Shown here: positions 17,788-28,300 of the stretch, in pieces
Position numbering within the stretch: position 1 is the stretch's first letter
Layout of the letters: each line of letters opens with the position of its first letter
Assembly (NCBI GenBank): GCA_034506335.1
Contig: JAPDPR010000029.1
Location: forward strand, 1-43,562
From: a candidate division KSB1 bacterium
GTDB lineage: Bacteria; Zhuqueibacterota; Zhuqueibacteria; JANLFK01; Oleimicrobiaceae
Direction: 5' to 3'
Length of the DNA: 43,562 nt
The notes under the pieces: generated by a model
Told to the model about the DNA's origin: nothing
The model's input: the letters and a program-made list of their open reading frames with translations, nothing else
The model's database searches: none
Translations under genes and position numbers: made by a program

Positions 17788-18306
17788 TCAAGTGCGACTG
17801 CGGGCCAGGAGGAGCTCTGCATAGGAAGTGGCCACAATGTGCTCTTGCGTGATGCCGAAATGGGTACAGAGCTCTTTAACGCGCGCCGTGGCCGCGGCCT
17901 CCTGTCGCGGATGCGACAACACCGCTTCAAACTCGATGAAGGAACCTATACCTCGCACGGTATCCAGGTGAATGCGGACATTATCCAGGAGGTAGAGGGT
18001 TCGAACCTTATCGACGACAACCAGCGTGTCGAGAACCATGCTTAGAGTGCGGCAGAGTGCGGCGCCGTCGGGCACCGAGCAGATATGGTAGCTGCTCGGC
18101 CGTGCCGTAGCGGTGTCCGCACGGTGGTAGGCGATAAGCTCGGCCGGTTGGCCCGGTACGCGTCGCACCTTGATCCTGCCTCTGGGCGTGGCAAAGTAGG
18201 TGTCGGTTTGGCGTCTGCGCCACTGCCGTGTGGCTCCCAGTGCGCGCGCCACACGCGCTGCGCGCTGCAGGTCATCATAGCGCGCCTTTAGTTCGACGTT
18301 CTGCAT
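17788..18306 (-). CDS. CYTH domain protein (class IV adenylate cyclase / triphosphatase-like)
   Basis: A 172-residue protein from ATG 18306 with a strong GGAGGTG five bases upstream. It opens NVELKARYDD, the ExK motif that begins CYTH (triphosphate tunnel) domains. YFATPRGRIKVRR and DKVRTLYLLDNVRIHLDTV follow, the alternating acidic and basic strands that line the tunnel, and then the FIEFEAVL motif with Glu pairs. This is the class IV adenylate cyclase (CyaB-like) subgroup by order and length. Such proteins hydrolyse inorganic or nucleoside triphosphates with a divalent metal, and a few make cAMP. It stands alone on the minus strand between two M28 peptidase genes. Nothing in the neighbourhood shows which triphosphate is used. 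Confidence 0.82.
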   Translation of the reverse strand: MQNVELKARYDDLQRAARVARALGATRQWRRRQTDTYFATPRGRIKVRRVPGQPAELIAYHRADTATARPSSYHICSVPDGAALCRTLSMVLDTLVVVDKVRTLYLLDNVRIHLDTVRGIGSFIEFEAVLSHPRQEAAATARVKELCTHFGITQEHIVATSYAELLLARSRT

Positions 18307-18677
18307 CCGGTCACCTCCGCATCAGGGTTGTCCGGGCGTGGGCACGTGCTCTTTGTTGGGGCAAGGGCGAAGATTGGTCGCTGCTCGGCAGATGGGCCCA
18401 TGGTGAGACAGTCCAGAGCTTTCGCTGTCGCCCCTGCCAGGCCGCGGCTTCCGCCCTGTGCGAGGGACGGTAGGAGTAGATGCCCACGTTCTGTCAATTG
18501 CTGTGGAAAGCTATTGAAAGTGTGCGCATTTTCCAATACCTTTGTTGCGAAAGTGTGGAGCTCAATGAAACCAATCTCCGCCGCGCTCGTATAGACAGGC
18601 GATTTCGCGCGCCGTGTATCCCGGCACCGGAGAAGCGTATCGCTTGCCGTTGATCCACTATTTTGGGAGGGTCGTCG
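18307..18677. other. Intergenic region between CYTH gene and second M28 peptidase
   Basis: 371 bases with divergent genes at both ends. The right half carries a candidate rightward promoter with a TACCTTTG box. The left half (18320-18480) is GC-rich with no recognisable coding or RNA motif and no clear leftward promoter. Confidence 0.5.
18514..18544 (+). promoter_or_regulatory. Candidate Bacteroidota-type promoter upstream of the second M28 gene
   Basis: TTGAAA (18514-18519) and, 17 bases later, TACCTTTG (18537-18544), which fits the TAnnTTTG -7 box described for Bacteroidota. The start codon is about 130 bases downstream, leaving a long leader. Confidence 0.45.
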
Positions 18678-20270
18678 ATGCGCACTTTGCGATTTGTCTG
18701 TGTATTGCTGCTCCTGAGCTCGGTGGCCTGGCCACAGGTGGATGTCCCACCCGCCGGTTTGGCCTCCATTACGCCGCCAGAAATGTATGCCCATGTGGCG
18801 TTTCTCGCCAGTGACGAGATGCGAGGCCGTGATACGCCCAGTCCCGAACTTCGGCGCGCCGCCGACTACATTGCTGCGGAGTTTGCACGCTACGGCCTTT
18901 CTCCCACGACGCGCCAGCGCAGCTTCCTGGTGCCGTTTCCCCTGGAGCGCGTGGCGCTTTCTGCGCCCAATTCGCTCGTGGTCATAGGCCCTGATGGGGA
19001 GCGGGAGTTTGCCATCAAGGAGGACTTTGTGCCCATCCACATTTCGGGCAGCCGGCAAGTGGAGGCACCGGTGGTCTTTGCCGGCTATGGCATCACTGCG
19101 CCAGAATTCGGCTACGACGATTACCAGGGATTGGACGCGAAGGGGAAATACGTGCTAGTGATGAGCCAAGAGCCGCAGGAGAAGGACAGCACCAGTGTGT
19201 TTGACGGCGCTAAGGACACGGAGTACTGCAAGGTACTGGTCAAGGCCCAGATAGCCATCGACCACGGGGCGATAGGGCTGCTGCTGGTGAGGAATCCCAA
19301 CAACTCCCGCTTCCGGCGGCCGCCCAACGTGTGGCCTGAGCTCATGAACCGTCCGCCTGCTAACATCAAACCGCCGCTTACCCTGGCCGGAGGCCAAGAG
19401 GGACAGCTTGTGGCGGCCTACGTGGGGCGCGAACTTGCCGAGTACCTACTCGCCGAATCGGGTAAGAATCTCGCGGAGTGGCAGAGGCTGATCGACGAAA
19501 AGTGCCAGCCGCACTCGTTCCCCATCGCTGACAAGCGGGTTCGCTTGCAAGTGACGCTGAGCGCCGAGGTGGATTCGGTGTACAACGTTGCCGGCTACTG
19601 GGAGGGCGCTGATCCCGCGCTCAAGGAGGAGGTGGTGGTCGTCGGCGCGCACTATGACCACGTGGGCGCCCCGGGTGACACCATCTACAACGGCGCCGAC
19701 GACAATGCCTCTGGGACCGCTGGCCTGTTGGAGGTGGCGCAGGCATTCGCAACAAGTGGAGAGCGGCCACGTCGCAGCCTTCTCTTCATTACCTTCGCGG
19801 GTGAGGAGAAGGGGCTATTCGGTTCGCGCTATTACGCTGACCATCCGCTTCTGCCACTTGACAAGACGGTGGCAATGTTGAATCTGGATATGATCGGCCG
19901 CAATGACTCGAACATGGTGGCCATCATCGGGAGCAAGACCAGTTCCCGCCTCACGGAGCTCAACAAACAGGCCAACACGCTGGTGGGGATGGAGCTCTCG
20001 TACAAATGGGATCGCTACTTCCGGCAGAGTGACCATTACTCCTTCTATCGCAAACAGATTCCCGTGCTGTTTTTCAATACCGGCGACCACCCGGACCTGC
20101 ACAGGCCCACGGACGATGTAGACAAGCTGGACCCGCGCAAGATGGCCCGGGTCGGAAAACTGGTCTTTGCCACCGCGTGGCTGGTGGCCAATGATGCGCA
20201 GCGCCCCGACTTTGTCGACGTGAGTGAGAGCACCTCCGAGGCTGAGCGCCCCGCTTCCCGCTCGCGCTAG
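18678..20270 (+). CDS. Secreted M28 family aminopeptidase with PA-domain insert
   Basis: A 530-residue protein from ATG 18678 with GGGAGG eight bases upstream. A signal peptide (LRFVCVLLLLSSVAWPQ) precedes PEMYAHVAFLASDEMRGRDT, the usual opening of this peptidase group. A PA-type insert spans about 110-290 (VVFAGYGITAPEFGYDDYQG and following). The catalytic domain holds the zinc residues in VVVGAHYDHVG, NGADDNASG, FAGEEKGLFGS, LDMIGRN and the final His in TGDHPDLHRPTDD. It should cleave N-terminal residues from peptides after export. It has its own promoter and is followed 38 bases later by a lipoprotein gene. It shares architecture with the M28 gene at 16370, but the two differ greatly in sequence, so they are not a recent duplication. 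Confidence 0.9.
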   Translation: MRTLRFVCVLLLLSSVAWPQVDVPPAGLASITPPEMYAHVAFLASDEMRGRDTPSPELRRAADYIAAEFARYGLSPTTRQRSFLVPFPLERVALSAPNSLVVIGPDGEREFAIKEDFVPIHISGSRQVEAPVVFAGYGITAPEFGYDDYQGLDAKGKYVLVMSQEPQEKDSTSVFDGAKDTEYCKVLVKAQIAIDHGAIGLLLVRNPNNSRFRRPPNVWPELMNRPPANIKPPLTLAGGQEGQLVAAYVGRELAEYLLAESGKNLAEWQRLIDEKCQPHSFPIADKRVRLQVTLSAEVDSVYNVAGYWEGADPALKEEVVVVGAHYDHVGAPGDTIYNGADDNASGTAGLLEVAQAFATSGERPRRSLLFITFAGEEKGLFGSRYYADHPLLPLDKTVAMLNLDMIGRNDSNMVAIIGSKTSSRLTELNKQANTLVGMELSYKWDRYFRQSDHYSFYRKQIPVLFFNTGDHPDLHRPTDDVDKLDPRKMARVGKLVFATAWLVANDAQRPDFVDVSESTSEAERPASRSR

Positions 20271-20308
20271 ACAAGTAGATGGCAATGAACCTAACTCAAG
20301 GAGGAAAC

Positions 20309-21193
20309 ATGAAACCTATTAACCGCGCGTACCGCTACGGTTGGGGGCTGATGCTGGCAGCGGTGCTAGTTGTTGCCTGTGCGGGGCCGAAGGCGTTCAA
20401 CTACGGCGGCCCGGAGACGGGCTTCATTCTCAGCTACCGTGCAGCCAAAGGGCAGGCGCTGACCTACCAGATGCACAACGAGAGCCGCATGACCCAGGAA
20501 ATGATGGGTCAAGAGATGCAGGTCAACACCGTGCAGGACTTTGGCTGGACGCTGCGTTCTCTGGGTTCTTCTCCCGAGGGCAATGTACGCTGGCAGATCA
20601 CCTTCAATCAGTTTCTCACCACGGGCAAGGGTCCCCAGGGCGACTTTACCATGGATGGCAAGGAGCTTGTGGGCAAGAGTGCCGAGCTGGTCACTTCGCC
20701 GGAGGGCAAGATCATAGCCAGAATCGGCTTCGACAAACTCCCTAAGCTCAACGTGATGGGCCAGGAGGTGGACATGGGCGCGCAATTCCGGGAGTTGCTG
20801 GTCGCCTTGCCGGCGCAGCCGGTGAAGATCGGCGATACCTGGGAGGAGACGCGCACCGATACCATGAAGCAGTCGGGAGTGGACCTTCTCCTTTCTTCAA
20901 AGACGCGTTACACCGTGGCGGAGCAGACGGTCTGCGACGGGCAGGAGTGCCTGAAGGTTAACTCGCAGAGCACCTTCACCGTCGGCGGGCAAGGAAGCCA
21001 GATGGGGGCAAACATCAGCTTTGAGGGGGAGGGTGAGTCAAGCGGCTATTTTCTATTTGCCTATAAGACAGGCACTCTTCTGGAGGTGGTCAGCGAACGA
21101 CTCATGGAAGGCACCGCTGCAGTCAGTGGCCCCATGGACATGACTATTCCCATGAGCCAGGAGATCAAGTCCACGCTCCGGCTCGTCAAGTAG
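20309..21193 (+). CDS. Predicted lipoprotein of unknown function (DUF6263-like)
   Basis: A 294-residue protein from ATG 20309 with AGGAGG five bases upstream. The N-terminus MLAAVLVVACAG is a lipobox with the lipid-bearing Cys at 24, so the mature protein should be membrane-anchored, probably in the outer membrane. The body has the features of a beta-rich periplasmic family: LSYRAAKGQALTYQM, then PVKIGDTWEETRTDTM, TRYTVAEQ and a C-terminal GYFLFAYKTGTLLEVVSE. These resemble proteins of the DUF6263 type, whose role is unknown. It lies 38 bases after the M28 peptidase, perhaps in the same transcript, and is followed by a GC-rich hairpin. No active-site residues can be named. Confidence 0.65.
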   Translation: MKPINRAYRYGWGLMLAAVLVVACAGPKAFNYGGPETGFILSYRAAKGQALTYQMHNESRMTQEMMGQEMQVNTVQDFGWTLRSLGSSPEGNVRWQITFNQFLTTGKGPQGDFTMDGKELVGKSAELVTSPEGKIIARIGFDKLPKLNVMGQEVDMGAQFRELLVALPAQPVKIGDTWEETRTDTMKQSGVDLLLSSKTRYTVAEQTVCDGQECLKVNSQSTFTVGGQGSQMGANISFEGEGESSGYFLFAYKTGTLLEVVSERLMEGTAAVSGPMDMTIPMSQEIKSTLRLVK

Positions 21194-21204
21194 TCTACCC
21201 GCGG

Positions 21205-21236
21205 GCGGCCCTGCGCGCAGGAAAGTGCAGGGCCGC
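21205..21236 (+). terminator. GC-rich hairpin after the lipoprotein gene
   Basis: GCGGCCCTGC (21205-21214) pairs perfectly with GCAGGGCCGC (21227-21236) around a 12-base loop, 11 bases after the stop codon. No T-tract follows, so it may be a weak or factor-dependent terminator or a 3' end stabiliser. Confidence 0.45.
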
Positions 21237-21333
21237 TCCGCGCGTGCATCCGCCTTTCTACCTCCCGCCGCGGGGCGCTCTCCCTGCAATTCTCCTCCCT
21301 TACAAACACTATGCCACAGCCGGGAAAAGGAGC

Positions 21334-21362
21334 TTGACAATAAGGGGCAATTCTCTTATATT
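21334..21362 (+). promoter_or_regulatory. Strong promoter of the gatC-kdsB-pyrG-kds-lpt operon
   Basis: TTGACA (21334-21339, perfect consensus), a 17-base spacer and TATATT (21357-21362, followed by AGG). The same -10 core and following AGG occur in the promoter at 39865. It is about 50 bases upstream of gatC and is the best sigma-70-type promoter in the window. Confidence 0.75.
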
Positions 21363-21411
21363 AGGACGGCCTTGACGAGTGTGGGGTTATGGAGTTGTCC
21401 TGGAGAACGCA

Positions 21412-21693
21412 TTGCAGGTCACGCTCGAACAGGTGAAGTACCTTGCTCAGCTGGTGCACCTCCGTCTCGGGCCGGACGAAGAGCTCATGGCCTCAGAGCT
21501 TTCGCGCATTGTGGCGTACATGAAAACGCTTGATGAGGTGTCAGTGGCTGAAGTGCCACCTTTAGAGCAGGTTCCTGTCGCGGTTAGCCAGTTGCGCACG
21601 GACCTCGTCAGGCCTGGGCTATGGCGTGAGGAGGCACTGGCGTTGGCGCCGAAGACGCGCGCCGGTTTCTTCAGTGTGCCCAAGGTGAAGTGA
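21412..21693 (+). CDS. gatC: Asp-tRNA(Asn)/Glu-tRNA(Gln) amidotransferase subunit C
   Basis: A 93-residue protein, the normal size for GatC. It opens VTLEQVKYLAQLVHLRLGPD and contains ELSRIVAYMKTLDEVSVAEV, matching the conserved two-helix start of GatC, and ends RAGFFSVPKV like most members. GatC stabilises the GatA-GatB complex that converts misacylated Glu-tRNA(Gln) or Asp-tRNA(Asn). TTG 21412 is preferred because GGAG lies six bases upstream; a GTG at 21379 would sit only about ten bases from the predicted transcript start with no ribosome site. gatA and gatB are not in this window. It is the first gene after the TTGACA/TATATT promoter, nine bases before kdsB. Confidence 0.88.
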   Translation: MQVTLEQVKYLAQLVHLRLGPDEELMASELSRIVAYMKTLDEVSVAEVPPLEQVPVAVSQLRTDLVRPGLWREEALALAPKTRAGFFSVPKVK

Positions 21694-21702
21694 GGCCGCA
21701 CG

Positions 21703-24095
<2,393 letters not shown>

Positions 24096-24112
24096 GTAAG
24101 GAGCAGGTCGCG

Positions 24113-24958
24113 GTGCGAACGGTCGTAGTTGGCGACATCAAGATTGGGCCTGATGAGCCCCTGGCGCTTATTGCAGGACCGTGCGTCATTGAGTCGGAGC
24201 AGCTGGTGTTGCGCACGGCGGCGGAGGTGCAGAAGATAGCCAAACGAGTGGGGATGCCCTTTATTTTCAAGTCGTCGTACTTGAAAGACAATCGTTCCTC
24301 GGCTACCTCGTACCAGGGCCCTGGATTGGACGAAGGGTTGCGCATTCTGCAGAAGGTGAAGTCAGAGCTGGGCGTGCCGGTGCTGTCGGACATTCACGAC
24401 CAACACGAGGCGGGCCCTGCAGCCGAGGTCCTGGATGTGATCCAGATTCCGGCTTACTTGTCGATGCAGACCAGCCTCACGCTTGCCGCAGCACGGACGG
24501 GCAAGCCGCTCAATCTCAAAAAGGGCCAGTTCCTCGACCCGGCCGACATGAAGCACGTCATCGGCAAAGTGGAATGGGTGGGCAATTACAATATCTTGCT
24601 CACTGAGCGGGGCACGTTTTTCGGCTACCACAACCTGGTGGTGGATTTTCGCTCCTTTTCGGTGCTCCGCGGCTTGGGCTATCCGGTGGTCTTCGACCCG
24701 ACGCACGCCATTCGCGTGTATGGGGTGCCCTCCAGTGACCCGGCAGGAGGGAGGCCGGAGTTTGTGCCGGGGTTAGCGCGCGCGGCGGTGGCCGCCGGCT
24801 GCGAGGCCGTCTTTATCGAGACGCACCCCAACTGCAGCGAGGCGCTGTGCGATGCGGCCAGTATGTGGCCCTTAGATAAACTGGAGCGCCTTTTGATTCA
24901 TCTGCGCCGGATAGACGAGCTGCGGCGCGAGCTGGAGTACAAACAGCCAATCTCGTGA
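24113..24958 (+). CDS. kdsA: 3-deoxy-8-phosphooctulonate synthase (Kdo-8-P synthase), metal-dependent type
   Basis: A 281-residue enzyme that condenses phosphoenolpyruvate and arabinose-5-phosphate to Kdo-8-phosphate. It starts at GTG 24113, 17 bases after pyrG. Motifs: LIAGPCVIES (18-27), FKSSYLKDNRSS, DIHDQHEA, KKGQFLDPADM, FDPTHAIR and FIETHPN. Position 24 is Cys in GPC, where non-metallo enzymes such as that of E. coli have Asn. Together with the later His, the Glu of IETHP and the Asp of CDAAS, this fits the metal-dependent class typified by Aquifex. Its substrate comes from KdsD (KpsF/GutQ type), encoded four genes downstream. Confidence 0.95.
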   Translation: MRTVVVGDIKIGPDEPLALIAGPCVIESEQLVLRTAAEVQKIAKRVGMPFIFKSSYLKDNRSSATSYQGPGLDEGLRILQKVKSELGVPVLSDIHDQHEAGPAAEVLDVIQIPAYLSMQTSLTLAAARTGKPLNLKKGQFLDPADMKHVIGKVEWVGNYNILLTERGTFFGYHNLVVDFRSFSVLRGLGYPVVFDPTHAIRVYGVPSSDPAGGRPEFVPGLARAAVAAGCEAVFIETHPNCSEALCDAASMWPLDKLERLLIHLRRIDELRRELEYKQPIS

Positions 24959-24965
24959 GGGGCCC

Positions 24966-25832
24966 GTGCGTGCCTCGGCGATACGACGCATACTCATGGT
25001 GTTTTTCGCCCTAGCCTGGAGCGTCCTCCAGGCTCCGGGACAGGAAACAAGCGTCACGGTGGCGGTGCTGGAGTTTCACAACGCCAGCGGGGTGAAGTCG
25101 TGGGATGCCCTGGGCAGCGTGGTGTCAGAGATGCTGAAGACCGAGCTCTCGCGCTCCCCGCATTTGCAGGTGCTGGAGCGAACTGCACTGGAAGGGGTGT
25201 TACGGGAGCTGGCGCTGCAGCAGAGCGGGGTGCTTCAGGAGCAGGAGGCTGTCGTAGTTGGGGAAATGGCTGGGGCGCGCTACGTGATTCAGGGCACCAT
25301 CAGTCGCACTGCTCGTGGGCAGCGGCTGGATGCACACATCGTGGAGGTGAGCACCGGTCGGGTGCTGGGAGAAAAGGTGGAAGGGGACGCATCCGGTGCC
25401 TTGCCGCATATGGTGCAATTGCTGGCGCACAACATCATCTACGACCTCACTGGGAATGGAGGGCGCCTGCGGCAAGCGCGGCTGCGTAACTATCCGGCCC
25501 AATTTGCCATTGGGTCTACGCTCCTCTTCGGCCTGGCGGCGGTGGTCACCCATCTCAATTACCGCGATGCCCGGGCGGAGTACATGGAGGCTACCCACTT
25601 GGCCGAGTTCGACCGCGCCTATGAGCGGGCCAATGGCAACCTCAAGGCGCGCAATGTGCTCCTGGGCATGACAGGCGTATCGGCTCTCGTGAGTTTGTCA
25701 CTGGTGGCAGCGAACAGCGCTGAGTCCAATTATCTGGTCGCTTCGGCAGAGCCGCTAAGCGAGGCAAAAGTAGCGCTACAGACGCGGTGGGAAGGGGACG
25801 GAGTGCGGTTAGCGTTGACTCTTCGCTGGTGA
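24966..25832 (+). CDS. CsgG/HfaB-like envelope protein
   Basis: A 288-residue protein from GTG 24966, seven bases after kdsA, with GAGGGG overlapping the kdsA stop. A signal peptide (LMVFFALAWSVLQAPGQ) precedes VAVLEFHNASG, then LKTELSRSPHLQVLERTALEGVL and GARYVIQGTISR. These are the strands and helix of the CsgG/FlgO/TolB-like periplasmic fold, in which the N-terminal domain assembles a ring or binds partners. The C-terminal third has two hydrophobic stretches (about 180-197 and 227-247), which may insert into a membrane. CsgG is a lipoprotein channel for curli; this protein lacks an evident lipobox and no curli genes are near. Function is therefore unknown beyond an envelope assembly or signalling role, perhaps with the next two genes. 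Confidence 0.65.
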   Translation: MRASAIRRILMVFFALAWSVLQAPGQETSVTVAVLEFHNASGVKSWDALGSVVSEMLKTELSRSPHLQVLERTALEGVLRELALQQSGVLQEQEAVVVGEMAGARYVIQGTISRTARGQRLDAHIVEVSTGRVLGEKVEGDASGALPHMVQLLAHNIIYDLTGNGGRLRQARLRNYPAQFAIGSTLLFGLAAVVTHLNYRDARAEYMEATHLAEFDRAYERANGNLKARNVLLGMTGVSALVSLSLVAANSAESNYLVASAEPLSEAKVALQTRWEGDGVRLALTLRW

Positions 25833-25835
25833 CGT

Positions 25836-26606
25836 ATGCGCGTTCTGGGGTACATTGCGGCGGTGGGCTTGCTGGTGGCGAACCACTGTGGCGACATGCC
25901 GCGGGATAACCCGCTGGACCCTAAGAACCCACGCAGCCAGCGGCAACGGGTGGTGCTGGCGGAGGCGTTTGTCAGCGATGACCCCAGCGCCCTCTATTGC
26001 CCGCAGGCCTTGGACGCACTGGCCCAGCTCCAAGCGGAGGTAGGCACCGCCTCATTGCTGGTGGCAGAGTATCACCTGTCCAACCCTGGAAAGTGGGTGG
26101 ACTCCTATGCACTGGCCGAAGCGCGGTTGCGCTACGAAGAACTGGCCTCTGAAGGCCTGGGCATCCCTGATGTCTTTTTCTCTGGCAGTGCGGGGCGCGT
26201 TCAGGGAGCCCATAGCGTGAGTACTGCCTACGAGCGGTATCGGCGGCAGTTTGATACCTGCAGCGCAACGCCAAGCCTGTTCACGATTGAAGCTCAGGCG
26301 AGGCGCGGTACGCAGGATAAGGAGATCCAGGTGAGCCTGGCGCGTCTGGGCTCGACGCCGGCAGAGGGCGTGATGGTGCGCGCTTTGATCCTTCAAGATG
26401 CCGGAGTCGACCGTCACCACAACGTGGTGAAGGCCCTGCTTCCCGGACAGCACATTGCCGTGCTACAGCCAGGTGAAGTGGTGCAGGCTACCTTTCGTGT
26501 ACCGGGGAACGTGCTGAACGGGGACAAGAATTGGCTGCTTGTATTTGTAGAGTCTCGGGATGAGAGAGCGCGGGTGGTGGAGCAGGTCACCGCGGTGGGG
26601 CTTTGA
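25836..26606 (+). CDS. Omp28-like thioredoxin-fold envelope protein
   Basis: A 256-residue protein from ATG 25836, three bases after the CsgG-like stop. The first 18 residues are hydrophobic and end at NHC, a possible but atypical lipidation site. MPRDNPLDPKNP follows, a start seen in many FCB-group lipoproteins. The segment VVLAEAFVSDDPSALYCPQA, then LLVAEYHLSNPGKW, RLRYEELASEGLGIPDVFFSG, has the layout of Omp28-like proteins. These have a thioredoxin fold with 'C-P-x-A', a conserved 'YH' strand and cis-Pro 'P-x-x-F-F'. Only one Cys (C55) is present at the usual CxxC site. A C-terminal beta-domain (about 150-256) resembles an Ig-like domain, ending with VFVESRDERARVVEQV. Function is unknown. 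Confidence 0.6.
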   Translation: MRVLGYIAAVGLLVANHCGDMPRDNPLDPKNPRSQRQRVVLAEAFVSDDPSALYCPQALDALAQLQAEVGTASLLVAEYHLSNPGKWVDSYALAEARLRYEELASEGLGIPDVFFSGSAGRVQGAHSVSTAYERYRRQFDTCSATPSLFTIEAQARRGTQDKEIQVSLARLGSTPAEGVMVRALILQDAGVDRHHNVVKALLPGQHIAVLQPGEVVQATFRVPGNVLNGDKNWLLVFVESRDERARVVEQVTAVGL

Positions 26607-26622
26607 ACACGGAGGCCGCGCG

Positions 26623-27285
26623 TTGCGGGCGCGAATAATCCCAACCCTTGGCCTGGCCCTGGTAATGTTTGGGTGCAGTCTTGTGGAGAAGCTCGCGAAC
26701 AGGCCACCGATGATCCTGCGGGTTTTTGCCATGGATTACGACCTCTCCCCGGGCGACACCACGACCGTCATGGTAGAAGCTGAAGACCCAGACGGCGATC
26801 GGCTCTCCTTTCAGTGGAACAGCACAGGCGGGAGCTTTGTTGGTCCCGCGGGAGAGGCGCGGACCGTGTGGCAAAGCCCGACGCAACCAGGCTCATACCG
26901 GCTCACCGCGACTGTGAAAGATGAGAATGGGGCCCAGGCCAGCGACGGGGTCACCATCGTGGTGGCAAGCGAAGAGCCACCCCAGGTGACCATCCTCAGG
27001 CCAGCAGAGGGACAAGCCCTACCTGGGCTGGGCAGCTATCGCGTGGAGGCGCGTGTCACGCACCCCACAAGTCCCATCGAGCGCGTGGAGTTTTTCGTGA
27101 ACGGCATGTTGCATTTCACCGATACGGCGGCAGATGGGGACCTGTATGTGTTTCTCTGGAGCCTTGACGGTTTGTCCGGACCGAAGACCCTGGTGGTCAA
27201 AGGGTACCGGCTTAGTCACCCGGGCCCCCCGGGCGTTGATTCGGTACACGTGGTTGTCGAAGGCGTAACCCCTTTTCCCAAGTGA
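26623..27285 (+). CDS. Lipoprotein with two Ig-like (PKD/cadherin-type) domains
   Basis: A 220-residue protein from TTG 26623 with GGAGG seven bases upstream; an ATG at 26560 overlaps the previous gene and adds Arg/Trp-rich residues unlike a signal. The N-terminus LALVMFGCS is a lipobox with Cys18. Residues about 28-114 form a PKD-like domain (EAEDPDGDRLSFQWNSTGG, SYRLTATVKDENG). Residues about 117-215 form a second Ig-like domain (VTILRPAEGQALPG, IERVEFFVNGML) of a type common in extracellular proteins. It lies 16 bases after the Omp28-like gene and eight before kdsD. The three genes make an envelope cassette inserted between kdsA and kdsD. It probably mediates protein or sugar contacts at the cell surface (inference). 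Confidence 0.65.
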   Translation: MRARIIPTLGLALVMFGCSLVEKLANRPPMILRVFAMDYDLSPGDTTTVMVEAEDPDGDRLSFQWNSTGGSFVGPAGEARTVWQSPTQPGSYRLTATVKDENGAQASDGVTIVVASEEPPQVTILRPAEGQALPGLGSYRVEARVTHPTSPIERVEFFVNGMLHFTDTAADGDLYVFLWSLDGLSGPKTLVVKGYRLSHPGPPGVDSVHVVVEGVTPFPK

Positions 27286-27292
27286 GTTGACC

Positions 27293-28300
27293 ATGAGAGC
27301 TCAGGTGTCGCCGTTGCCTGTTTCGGGGGAGGAGGCCGCGCGGGCCATCGCCGCGGGCAGGCGAGTTTTGGAGATAGAAACACGAGCCGTGCAGGCGCTG
27401 GTTGACCGGGTGGGCGAGTCCTTTGTCCGGGCCGTGGACCTTTTGTGTACCTGTCGAGGACGGGTCATTGTGACCGGCATGGGCAAATCGGGCATCATTG
27501 CCTCGAAGATTGCTGCTACCTTGACCAGTACCGGGACGGCCGCCATTTTCATGCACGCGGCCGAGGCAGTCCACGGCGAGCTGGGGCTGGTGCGAAAAGA
27601 TGACGTGGTTATCTTTGTGTCCAAGAGCGGCAATACCGGGGAGCTGACGCGCCTGTTTCCGGCGCTGCGCCGCATTGGTGTGCCCATTATCTCCATCATC
27701 GGTAACCTGCGCTCAGCGCTGGCTGAACGGAGCGATGTGGTCTTGGACGTGAGTGTGGAGGAGGAGGCTTGCCCCAACGGTCTTGCCCCGACTGCCAGTA
27801 GCACTGCCGCCCTTGCAATGGGAGACGCCCTGGCGGTAGCGGTGCTGGAGCGGCGCCACTTCGGCCCTGAAGATTTTGCGTTTCTCCACCCGGGTGGCTC
27901 CTTGGGCAAGAAACTCCGCCTCAAGGTCGACGACGTCATGTTCACCGGTGAGCACGTCGCTAAGGTGCAACTCCGGGCACCTTTGCGCGAGGCCATCTTG
28001 GAGATTACCCGCAAGCGGTTCGGTGGTACCTGCGTGGTGGACGAGCAGGACGTGCTGCGCGGCATCATCACCGACGGCGACCTTCGGCGGCTCATGGAGA
28101 AGGACTTTGACATCCGCACCCTCACGGCGGCGGATGTGATGAATGACCGACCGAAGACGGTGCCAGTTGGCGCCATGGCGATCGACGTCCTGCGGGTGAT
28201 GGAGGACTTTAATATCTTGCAGATCGTGGTCGTAGATCCCGAGAACCACCCGGTGGGCATGATCCACCTCCATGACCTATTGGAGGCCGGCGTCTCGTGA
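27293..28300 (+). CDS. kdsD: D-arabinose-5-phosphate isomerase (KpsF/GutQ family)
   Basis: A 335-residue enzyme that turns ribulose-5-phosphate into arabinose-5-phosphate, the first step to Kdo. The SIS domain has VTGMGKSGIIASKIAATL (60-77), HGELGLV, FVSKSGNTGEL and CPNGLAPTAS. FLHPGGSLGKKL links it to a pair of CBS domains (about 210-335; MFTGEHVAKV, MNDRPKTV), as in KdsD/KpsF. ATG 27293 is chosen; a TTG two codons earlier is the alternative. The end overlaps lptC by four bases. Its product is used by KdsA in the same operon. The Kdo-8-phosphate phosphatase gene kdsC, which often follows kdsD, is not here. Confidence 0.95.
   Translation: MRAQVSPLPVSGEEAARAIAAGRRVLEIETRAVQALVDRVGESFVRAVDLLCTCRGRVIVTGMGKSGIIASKIAATLTSTGTAAIFMHAAEAVHGELGLVRKDDVVIFVSKSGNTGELTRLFPALRRIGVPIISIIGNLRSALAERSDVVLDVSVEEEACPNGLAPTASSTAALAMGDALAVAVLERRHFGPEDFAFLHPGGSLGKKLRLKVDDVMFTGEHVAKVQLRAPLREAILEITRKRFGGTCVVDEQDVLRGIITDGDLRRLMEKDFDIRTLTAADVMNDRPKTVPVGAMAIDVLRVMEDFNILQIVVVDPENHPVGMIHLHDLLEAGVS

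Noticed and set aside
18288..19058. 256-codon open frame on the minus strand spanning the gap before the second M28 gene
   Set aside because: It overlaps the signal peptide and N-terminus of the M28 gene and the start of the CYTH gene, and has no ribosome site or family match.
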